Origin: Alphaproteobacteria bacterium
GTDB lineage: Bacteria; Pseudomonadota; Alphaproteobacteria; CAAHEQ01; UBA3637
Assembly (NCBI GenBank): GCA_017513365.1
Contig: JAFXFY010000146.1
Location: 1-5,792 of the forward strand
Length of the DNA: 5,792 bases
Reading direction: 5' to 3'
Position numbers and translations under genes: made by a program. Numbering within the stretch: the first letter of the stretch is position 1; each line of letters opens with the position of its first letter. The notes under the pieces are model-generated. The model was given only the letters and a program-made list of their open reading frames with translations, was not told where the DNA came from and made no database searches. This document shows positions 1 to 4,240 of the stretch, one piece after another.

Positions 1-1458
1 AATACGGCATTGGAATGGATGGATCAATCTGATGCGGATGGTCAAACCTTAAATGAATATGCAATGAGTGTGTTTATTTTTGGAAACAGCCGTGATGAAT
101 TAGAGTTTGGTCAAGAGGAAGTGGAAAAAATCTGTCGTTTACATAACGTTACCCCCGTACGGGATGGGTGGGCAGCACAAGCGGTCTTTTTTGCTCAGTT
201 CCCGACTTATGAAGTTTATCCCAGAACGTTTATGTATTTGTCCCGTGTTGTGGCCTGTGGTCTATGCATGGATAAAACAGCAGAAGGTCGTCAAAAATCT
301 GACTGGGGTCCTGTACCACTGAGTTATTTCAGAACAATTACAGGAACGGCGTATGCTTTCCAATTTCACGTTTCTGAAGAACCTTATGCGGTGGCACATA
401 CAGCCTTAATTGGTCCGACAGGGCAAGGTAAAACGACTTTCTTCTCGTTTATGGCGGGGCAAGCCCTTAGAATTCCGGATTTGCATACATACTTTTTTGA
501 CCGCAATAACGGTGCTAAAGTATTTGCTTTGATGCAAGGGGCGCCCTATGTGCGTTTTGACGGGGGCGAAGGGGCGGTAACGTTAAACCCGTTTGCTGTG
601 CCGGATACGTCGGATAACCGAGCTTTCTTGCGAACATGGCTCAGAGATATTACCGGTGGGACCGATGCCATGAGTGAACAAGAAATCGCACGTGCAGTTG
701 TAACGGCATTTGAATATTTAAGACCGCAGGAACGATTGTTGAAAAATTTATATAAGGCGTGTTTTGCTCCAAATAGTTTTATGCGGACCGAATTGCAACG
801 CTGGGTTAATGATGATCAATATGGGCGTATTTTTAACTCACCAACCGATAATTTGGATTTGGGTGGATCTCGCTATATGGCATTTGATTTCACGAATATT
901 TTTTCGGATGCAACATTGGCGCCGGCGGTTATCAGTTATATTATGCATCGTATCCATGTTCAAGCTTCGGCAACGGGAACACCCAGTTTGGTGATGATTG
1001 ACGAAACGGCTCCGATGTTGGAACATCCAATGTTTAAAGAACAATTTATTGTCGGTCTTCGTGAAGGGCGTAAAAAACGCCAAGCTTTCTTGTGTGCTTT
1101 CCAACAACCACGGTTTTTGGATGATAATGGGCTTGGAGATGTTATTCGTGGGCAATGTCAAACGGTTATTTTCTTTAGAAACCCACAAGCTAATCCATCC
1201 GATTATGCCACTTGGAATTTGACGCCACGTGAAATGAACTTTATTTTGGGTAAAGAATTTGCTGATAGAAAATACGCTATTTTGGTCAGTCGTCCGGCCA
1301 TTCACGAATCGGTTATTTTGGATGTAGATTTAAGCGGTTTAGGATCTTATTTGAAGGTTTATTCATCCGGTAATAAAAACGTGTTATTGGCTGAACAATT
1401 ATCCCGTCAATTAAATGATACGGATGCCTTAGTACAGGCTTATTTGGATCGGGCTTAA
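1..1458 (+). CDS. virB4: VirB4-family type IV secretion ATPase, C-terminal part (5'-truncated by window edge)
   Basis: This is the hexameric cytoplasmic/inner-membrane ATPase that powers pilus assembly and substrate transfer in type IV secretion and conjugation systems. The reading frame is open from base 1, so the true start lies upstream; the 485 residues present match the second half of a protein of roughly 800 residues. Counting from base 1, a Walker A motif GPTGQGKTT lies at residues 138-146. A Walker B strand (LVMIDE, D334/E335) follows, then GRKKRQ and a conserved-type glutamine pair (FQQP, Q368/Q369), in the order expected for the RecA-like domain of VirB4/TrbE/CagE proteins. The tail (YLKVYSSGNKNVLLAEQL) also resembles the family end. 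A terminator follows the stop closely, so this is probably the last gene of its operon. TrbE or TraC naming cannot be excluded because the N-terminal domain and neighbouring genes are not visible. Confidence 0.9.
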   Translation, partial: NTALEWMDQSDADGQTLNEYAMSVFIFGNSRDELEFGQEEVEKICRLHNVTPVRDGWAAQAVFFAQFPTYEVYPRTFMYLSRVVACGLCMDKTAEGRQKSDWGPVPLSYFRTITGTAYAFQFHVSEEPYAVAHTALIGPTGQGKTTFFSFMAGQALRIPDLHTYFFDRNNGAKVFALMQGAPYVRFDGGEGAVTLNPFAVPDTSDNRAFLRTWLRDITGGTDAMSEQEIARAVVTAFEYLRPQERLLKNLYKACFAPNSFMRTELQRWVNDDQYGRIFNSPTDNLDLGGSRYMAFDFTNIFSDATLAPAVISYIMHRIHVQASATGTPSLVMIDETAPMLEHPMFKEQFIVGLREGRKKRQAFLCAFQQPRFLDDNGLGDVIRGQCQTVIFFRNPQANPSDYATWNLTPREMNFILGKEFADRKYAILVSRPAIHESVILDVDLSGLGSYLKVYSSGNKNVLLAEQLSRQLNDTDALVQAYLDRA

Positions 1459-1469
1459 TATTACGGTAA

Positions 1470-1500
1470 ATACCGCCTTGTTTAAGGCGGTATATTTTTT
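1470..1500 (+). terminator. Intrinsic terminator after virB4
   Basis: A 10-bp perfect stem (ATACCGCCTT at 1470-1479 with AAGGCGGTAT at 1484-1493) closes a 4-nt loop and is followed by ATTTTTT. It starts 11 nt after the virB4 stop. The T-run is only on the downstream side, so it terminates + strand transcription and separates virB4 from the RNA region that follows. Confidence 0.9.
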
Positions 1501-1502
1501 TC

Positions 1503-1531
1503 TTTACATTTTAGATATTTTTATATATATT
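1503..1531 (+). promoter_or_regulatory. Sigma70-type promoter for the structured RNA
   Basis: A -35 element TTTACA (1503-1508) and a -10 element TATATT (1526-1531) each match 5 of 6 consensus positions and are separated by exactly 17 nt. The predicted transcription start is near 1537-1539, right at the beginning of the first hairpin of the RNA described next. The promoter sits just after the virB4 terminator, so the RNA appears to be an independent transcription unit. It is inferred from sequence only, and AT-rich spacer DNA can give chance matches. Confidence 0.65.
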
Positions 1532-1536
1532 CTTTA

Positions 1537-1711
1537 GTACGAAGCGAGTTGCTTTGTAGAGCCTTGAAACTCTAATTAAATGAATGAACGCCCAATGGGG
1601 CGGAAGTCTGCCCAATAATGTGTGGTCCACAAAATAAGCAGAGCTGTTTTACATTCATTTAACAGATTTTCAAGCTCCGTCCCACTAAGGGGACGGATGT
1701 TTTTATTTTTG
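1537..1711 (+). ncRNA. Unassigned structured RNA (small RNA or terminated leader)
   Basis: No protein reading frame fits here, but the stretch is rich in consistent pairing. Hairpin 1 is 1538-1545 with 1551-1558 (8 bp, one G-U). A long rod then forms from 1559-1586 with 1652-1677: 10 bp with a bulged C at about 1563, a 1x1 mismatch, 3 bp, a small internal loop, then an unbroken 11 bp (1576-1586 with 1652-1662). Its tip branches into CGCCC/GGGCG (1589-1593 with 1598-1602, loop AATG) and TCTGC/GCAGA (1607-1611 with 1638-1642), the latter enclosing TGTG/CACA (1621-1624 with 1628-1631). An intrinsic terminator ends it and a good promoter precedes it. The length of about 170 nt and the rod shape recall 6S RNA, but the large central bubble is not evident and I do not claim it. 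I saw no tmRNA, SRP RNA, RNase P or common riboswitch core. The exact ends are inferred. Confidence 0.55.
1676..1711 (+). terminator. Intrinsic terminator ending the structured RNA, upstream of the XRE gene
   Basis: TCCGTCCC (1676-1683) pairs with GGGACGGA (1690-1697) across a 6-nt loop, followed by the U-rich tract TGTTTTTATTTTT. The next gene's Shine-Dalgarno sequence begins at 1713. The hairpin could therefore be either the 3' end of a free small RNA or an attenuator controlling the XRE gene. Its left arm shares two bases with the base of the RNA rod (1676-1677). Confidence 0.8.
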
Positions 1712-1712
1712 T

Positions 1713-1720
1713 AAAGGGGG
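1713..1720 (+). promoter_or_regulatory. Strong ribosome binding site of the XRE gene
   Basis: AAAGGGGG lies 6 nt before the ATG at 1727. It can pair with the 16S rRNA anti-Shine-Dalgarno over 8 bases with one G-U wobble (consensus AAAGGAGG), and it fixes the start codon. Confidence 0.75.
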
Positions 1721-1726
1721 ACAATA

Positions 1727-1999
1727 ATGAAACAGACGTGTTTTCAGGTAAATCATACCTATAATCAATTAATTATTCCATTTCGTCGGACGTTGGGCAA
1801 GCAATTATTACAATTACGGGAAGATAATGATATGACGGCTTATCAGGTAGCCAAGTGCTTAGATTGTGGGATTTCTTGCGAAGAGATACATGATTATGAA
1901 ATGGGGCGTTATCATATTATTTCATTTGAAACGTTGTTGGTGTTAGCCGATTTTTATCGCAAAAAGGTTCGAGTTGTTTTTGAAGATATTCAAAAGTAG
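1727..1999 (+). CDS. XRE-type helix-turn-helix protein with cysteine cluster
   Basis: This is a 90-residue protein. An N-terminal extension (about 1-22) precedes a single Cro/C1-type DNA-binding domain at about 23-85. The pattern LGKQLLQLRED..MTAYQVAKCL..GISCEEIHDYEMGR..ISFETLLVLADFYRKKV follows the XRE layout: helix 1, helix 2, recognition helix, the YE.GR turn, and the ETLL.LADFY helix. The protein is nearly all HTH, so it is probably a small dimeric repressor or activator. The turn between helices 2 and 3 carries C44-x2-C47-x3-C51, which is not part of the usual fold and could bind metal or sense redox state; this is inference. The start is supported by the strong Shine-Dalgarno sequence. 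A terminated RNA lies immediately upstream, so expression may depend on read-through. Targets are unknown. Confidence 0.8.
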   Translation: MKQTCFQVNHTYNQLIIPFRRTLGKQLLQLREDNDMTAYQVAKCLDCGISCEEIHDYEMGRYHIISFETLLVLADFYRKKVRVVFEDIQK

Positions 2000-2050
2000 G
2001 TAAATGAGATATGATGCGCAATACCGTCTTGAAAGAGGTGTTAAAAATAC

Positions 2051-2075
2051 TTATGTAAGGAGTGTCTTAACATAA
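2051..2075 (+). repeat. Imperfect inverted repeat between the XRE and DUF378 genes
   Basis: TTATGTAAG (2051-2059) pairs with CTTAACATAA (2066-2075) as 9 bp with one bulged A and a 6-nt centre. No T-run follows on the + strand, so it is unlikely to be a terminator. It lies just before the DUF378 ribosome binding site and could be an operator for a dimeric regulator or a leader hairpin. A weak TTGAAA (2029-2034) 17 nt before TATGTA (2052-2057) may be an overlapping promoter. Confidence 0.4.
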
Positions 2076-2076
2076 A

Positions 2077-2085
2077 AAAGGGGGG
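2077..2085 (+). promoter_or_regulatory. Ribosome binding site of the DUF378 gene
   Basis: AAAGGGGGG ends 8 nt before the ATG at 2094. It has the same G-run form as the site in front of the XRE gene and decides the start of this short protein. Confidence 0.7.
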
Positions 2086-2093
2086 AACAAGAC

Positions 2094-2291
2094 ATGAAAA
2101 TAATTTCTTTAATTGCTATGATTTTAGTGTTAATCGGCGGTCTGAATTGGGGATTGGTCGGGTTATTTGATTTGAATTTAGTTGCTGCATTATTCGGTAC
2201 GACGATTTTGGCTCAAATAGTTTATATTTTAGTGGGTATATCGGCATTATGGTTAATTGTAACATCTTTTTCAAAAATAAATATGGAGTAA
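2094..2291 (+). CDS. DUF378 family small membrane protein
   Basis: A 65-residue protein made almost entirely of two hydrophobic helices (about 3-22 and 38-59). The signature GGLNWGLVGLFDLNLVAALFG at about 15-35, which includes the GLNWG turn, is typical of DUF378 (YuzA-like) inner-membrane proteins. The length matches the family. Their function is not established, so no role is assigned. The gene has a strong Shine-Dalgarno sequence and its own terminator 14 nt downstream. It lies 94 nt after the XRE gene with no terminator between them, so the two may be co-transcribed, though the intergenic inverted repeat may add separate control. Confidence 0.85.
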   Translation: MKIISLIAMILVLIGGLNWGLVGLFDLNLVAALFGTTILAQIVYILVGISALWLIVTSFSKINME

Positions 2292-2305
2292 AAAGTCGTT
2301 ATTAT

Positions 2306-2343
2306 AAAATCAACCAAAACCGTCTTGTTTTGGTTGATTTTTT
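2306..2343 (+). terminator. Intrinsic terminator after the DUF378 gene
   Basis: A 15-bp perfect stem (2306-2320 with 2327-2341, core ATCAACCAAAAC) has the loop CGTCTT and a run of six T at 2338-2343. The upper part of the stem is AT-rich but long. It isolates ndk from upstream transcription. Confidence 0.9.
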
Positions 2344-2349
2344 ATTGTC

Positions 2350-2378
2350 TTGACAAAATCGGGTAAAGATGTTAGGTT
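2350..2378 (+). promoter_or_regulatory. Probable ndk promoter
   Basis: A perfect -35 hexamer TTGACA (2350-2355) directly follows the upstream terminator. The best -10 candidate at 17-nt spacing is TAGGTT (2373-2378), which is weak. A start near 2385 would give a leader of about 30 nt before ndk. A promoter is expected here because ndk lies between two terminators, but the -10 call is uncertain. Confidence 0.4.
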
Positions 2379-2415
2379 GACGACATGTTTAACTTTTAAT
2401 TTATGGAGATTTTGT

Positions 2416-2838
2416 ATGACAATTCAAAGAACTTTTTCAATTATTAAACCAGATGCAACAAATCGTAATTTAACGGGAGCTATTAATGCGAAAATTGAAG
2501 CCGCCGGTCTCAGAATTGTGGCTCAAAAACGTGTTCATATGACAAAAAAACAAGCCGAAACATTTTATGGTGTTCATGCCGGCAAACCGTTTTTTGATGA
2601 ATTGGTCAGCTTTATGACTTCTGCTCCGGTGGTTGTGCAAGTGTTAGAAGGTGAAAATGCGATTGCTAAATATCGTGAAGTAATGGGGGCAACAAATCCA
2701 GCTAATGCAGAAGAAGGTACAATCCGTAAGGAATTTGCTTTAAGTATCGGAGAAAACTCTGTTCATGGTTCTGATGCCGAAGAAACGGCCAAAATTGAAA
2801 TTGCTCAATGGTTCAGTGGTAACGAAATCGTCGGATAA
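2416..2838 (+). CDS. ndk: Nucleoside diphosphate kinase
   Basis: Transfers the gamma-phosphate of ATP to NDPs and dNDPs through a phosphohistidine intermediate, keeping cytosolic NTP and dNTP pools balanced. The 140 residues match the usual bacterial length. Visible signatures are QRTFSIIKPDA at the N terminus with the phosphate-contacting K11, then GLRIVAQKRV, the FYGVHAGKPFFDELV segment, VMGATNPANAEEGTIRKEF, and the active-site NSVHGSD with catalytic H117. The C terminus (FSGNEIVG) is complete. The ATG at 2416 is chosen over an in-frame upstream TTG at 2350 because the family begins here, GGAG sits 7 nt upstream (2405-2408), and the upstream codons would cover the promoter. It appears monocistronic, with a terminator on each side. 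All key residues are present. Confidence 0.97.
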   Translation: MTIQRTFSIIKPDATNRNLTGAINAKIEAAGLRIVAQKRVHMTKKQAETFYGVHAGKPFFDELVSFMTSAPVVVQVLEGENAIAKYREVMGATNPANAEEGTIRKEFALSIGENSVHGSDAEETAKIEIAQWFSGNEIVG

Positions 2839-2854
2839 TTAAATGATGATGAAT

Positions 2855-2889
2855 AAAGGGGGGAAGATATTGACTCTTCCCCCTTTTTT
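2855..2889 (+). terminator. Intrinsic terminator after ndk
   Basis: GGGGGAAGA (2859-2867) pairs with TCTTCCCCC (2875-2883) around a 7-nt loop, followed by six T (2884-2889). Flanking AAA/TTT pairs can extend the stem. It begins 16 nt after the ndk stop and separates ndk from the division operon. Confidence 0.92.
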
Positions 2890-2911
2890 GGTTGTGATTT
2901 TGAATGTAAAA

Positions 2912-2927
2912 TTAACCAAATATTAAC
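2912..2927 (+). promoter_or_regulatory. CtrA-type box upstream of the division operon
   Basis: TTAACCAAATATTAAC is a perfect match to the alphaproteobacterial CtrA consensus TTAA-N7-TTAAC, and its first half-site TTAACC also fits. It lies between the ndk terminator and rsmH. It covers the position where a -35 element would fall relative to TATATT at 2938, which is the usual placement at CtrA-activated promoters. CtrA is the cell-cycle response regulator known in other alphaproteobacteria to control division genes. Binding here is inferred from sequence, and short AT-rich motifs can occur by chance. Confidence 0.55.
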
Positions 2928-2937
2928 TTTATTTTGG

Positions 2938-2943
2938 TATATT
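2938..2943 (+). promoter_or_regulatory. Candidate -10 element of the rsmH-ftsL-ftsI operon
   Basis: TATATT matches 5 of 6 consensus positions. No good sigma70 -35 lies 16-18 nt upstream, where the CtrA-type box sits instead, consistent with an activator-dependent promoter. The start would be near 2950, giving a leader of about 47 nt. The surroundings are very T-rich, so the call is tentative. Confidence 0.4.
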
Positions 2944-2996
2944 TTTTTATGTGTTTTTTTAAGGTGTTATACCCGTTTTGGTCAGAGGTGTGTCTT

Positions 2997-3923
2997 ATGG
3001 AAAATTGTCCACATATTCCGGTTTTATTAGATTCCGTTCTTGATACTTTGTTAGAGGATGAAGGGGGTGTCTATATTGATGGCACATTTGGGGCCGGTGG
3101 GTATACAAAGGCTATTTTACAAGCTAATCCCAATAATCAAGTGGTTGGATTTGATCGTGATCCGAATGCTGCCCAGACGGCACGCAAAGTACAACAAGAT
3201 TTTAATGGACGTTTTCGGTTTGTTCATGACTTATTTGGAAATATGGCCAAACATGTGAGTGAACTGGTTGATGGTATCGTGTTAGATATTGGTGTGTCCT
3301 CTATGCAAATTGACGAACCTCAGCGGGGGTTTTCTTTTCGGTTTGATGGTCCGTTGGATATGCGAATGGCTCAGGCTGGGTTGTCGGCAAAAGATGTTGT
3401 TAATACATTTAAAGAGACTGAAATTGCCGATATTTTATTTAAATATGGGGAAGAAAAGGCTTCTCGTCGTATTGCATCGGCTATTGTTCGGGCTAGAGCC
3501 GAAAGTGAAATTTCCACAACCGGTCAATTGGCCGAAATTGTGCATAAGGTGATGCCTCGTCCTAAAGATGGATCGGATTCGGCTATGCGTACGTTTCAAG
3601 CGCTCAGAATTTTTGTGAATGATGAATTGGGGGAATTAGAACGAGCATTGTCGGCTTCATTAAAATTATTAAAACCAAATGGGCGTTTGGTGGTGGTGTC
3701 TTTTCATTCGTTGGAAGACCGTATTGTTAAAAATTTTATGATGCATTGTGCGGGGCGTACGCCGAATGTTAACCGCCATATGCCGATAGGTGTTTCTCAG
3801 CCGATTTTATTTCAAATTATGACCAAAAAACCGATTGTGGCAGATGAGGCAGAGTTAAAACGTAATCCACGAGCCCATAGTGCAAAGCTGAGGGCGGCGA
3901 AGCGTACTGAGGTGCTGGCATGA
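2997..3923 (+). CDS. rsmH: 16S rRNA (cytosine(1402)-N4)-methyltransferase RsmH (MraW)
   Basis: Methylates N4 of C1402 in the 16S rRNA decoding centre using S-adenosylmethionine; it is classically among the first genes of the dcw cluster. The 308 residues match the family length. Visible signatures are HIPVLLDSVL (6-15), the SAM-binding DGTFGAGGYT (28-37) with the acidic D53 region (GFDRDPNA), LDIGVSS (96-102), RGFSFRFDGPLDMRM (110-124), the DSAMRTFQALRIFVNDEL segment (194-211), VSFHSLEDRIVK (234-245) and the C-terminal NPRAHSAKLRAAKR (290-303). The ATG at 2997 is preferred over an in-frame TTG at 2934: AGAGG lies at 2984-2988, the family begins near this Met, and the longer form would include the probable promoter. 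No mraZ precedes it. The stop overlaps the ftsL start. Confidence 0.97.
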   Translation: MENCPHIPVLLDSVLDTLLEDEGGVYIDGTFGAGGYTKAILQANPNNQVVGFDRDPNAAQTARKVQQDFNGRFRFVHDLFGNMAKHVSELVDGIVLDIGVSSMQIDEPQRGFSFRFDGPLDMRMAQAGLSAKDVVNTFKETEIADILFKYGEEKASRRIASAIVRARAESEISTTGQLAEIVHKVMPRPKDGSDSAMRTFQALRIFVNDELGELERALSASLKLLKPNGRLVVVSFHSLEDRIVKNFMMHCAGRTPNVNRHMPIGVSQPILFQIMTKKPIVADEAELKRNPRAHSAKLRAAKRTEVLA

Positions 3924-4240
3924 GACGGTGGGGATTTAATTTGTTGTGCTTATTCATCGCAGTGGCCAGTGGGGTCGGCATGTTTATGTTAAAATACAAA
4001 GTGATTGAAAAAGAAGAAGAATTGGCTAGACTTCATCGGCAAATCGCTTTTGATAAACGGGAAATTCATATGTTAAAAGGGGATTGGGCCTCGTTAAATG
4101 ATCCAGAACGGCTGAGGGCTTTAATCGCCGAACAAACGAATTTTAAACCCGTTAGCGCCGGCCAGATTATTGATGTGAATCGTGTGCCGAAACGAGAGGC
4201 TGATGAGATGAAAAAATCGGCAACTAAAAAGGGAAAGTAG
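3920..4240 (+). CDS. ftsL: Cell division protein FtsL
   Basis: A bitopic inner-membrane divisome protein that with FtsB and FtsQ links the Z-ring to septal peptidoglycan synthesis by FtsW/FtsI. The 106 residues show a short cytoplasmic start (MRRWG), one membrane helix (about 6-24), then a periplasmic heptad-rich coiled coil (about 25-58, KYKVIEKEEELARLHRQIAFDKREIHMLKGDW). The motif DWASLNDPERLRALI (55-69) is characteristic of alphaproteobacterial FtsL. The tail is Lys-rich. The start overlaps the rsmH stop (ATGA), with GAGGTG at 3909-3914, so translation is probably coupled. FtsL is poorly conserved in sequence, so the call rests on topology, the SLNDPERL motif and the position between rsmH and ftsI, which agree well. 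Confidence 0.92.
   Translation: MRRWGFNLLCLFIAVASGVGMFMLKYKVIEKEEELARLHRQIAFDKREIHMLKGDWASLNDPERLRALIAEQTNFKPVSAGQIIDVNRVPKREADEMKKSATKKGK

Noticed and set aside
838..1305. Minus-strand open frame of 155 codons
   Set aside because: It lies entirely inside virB4, whose Walker motifs are on the + strand. It has no recognisable domain and its composition looks like an antisense shadow.
1586..1610. Resemblance of GAACGCCC..GGGCGGAAGT to the glnA/glutamine riboswitch core (CGGAAGU)
   Set aside because: The partner 3' segment expected to close the glnA P1 stem is absent, the surrounding rod does not fit that fold, and the family is known mainly from cyanobacteria.
1537..1711. Type III toxin-antitoxin layout (RNA, terminator, small gene)
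   Set aside because: The RNA lacks the tandem direct repeats of such antitoxins, and the downstream protein is a helix-turn-helix regulator rather than a ToxN-like endoribonuclease.
2011..2058. 15-codon reading frame (MMRNTVLKEVLKILM) before the DUF378 gene, a possible leader peptide
   Set aside because: There is no convincing ribosome binding site, no run of regulatory codons, and its end falls in the inverted repeat. Length and composition are within chance.
2350..2415. N-terminal extension of ndk from an upstream TTG
   Set aside because: The extra 22 residues are not part of the Ndk family, they overlap the TTGACA promoter element, and a GGAG site serves the ATG at 2416.
2934..2996. N-terminal extension of rsmH from an upstream TTG
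   Set aside because: The T-rich region encodes Phe-rich residues not found in RsmH and overlaps the -10 candidate. The ATG at 2997 has a ribosome binding site and the family-typical start.
3817..3999. Minus-strand open frame of 60 codons across the rsmH/ftsL junction
   Set aside because: It is antisense to two well-supported genes and shows no family features.
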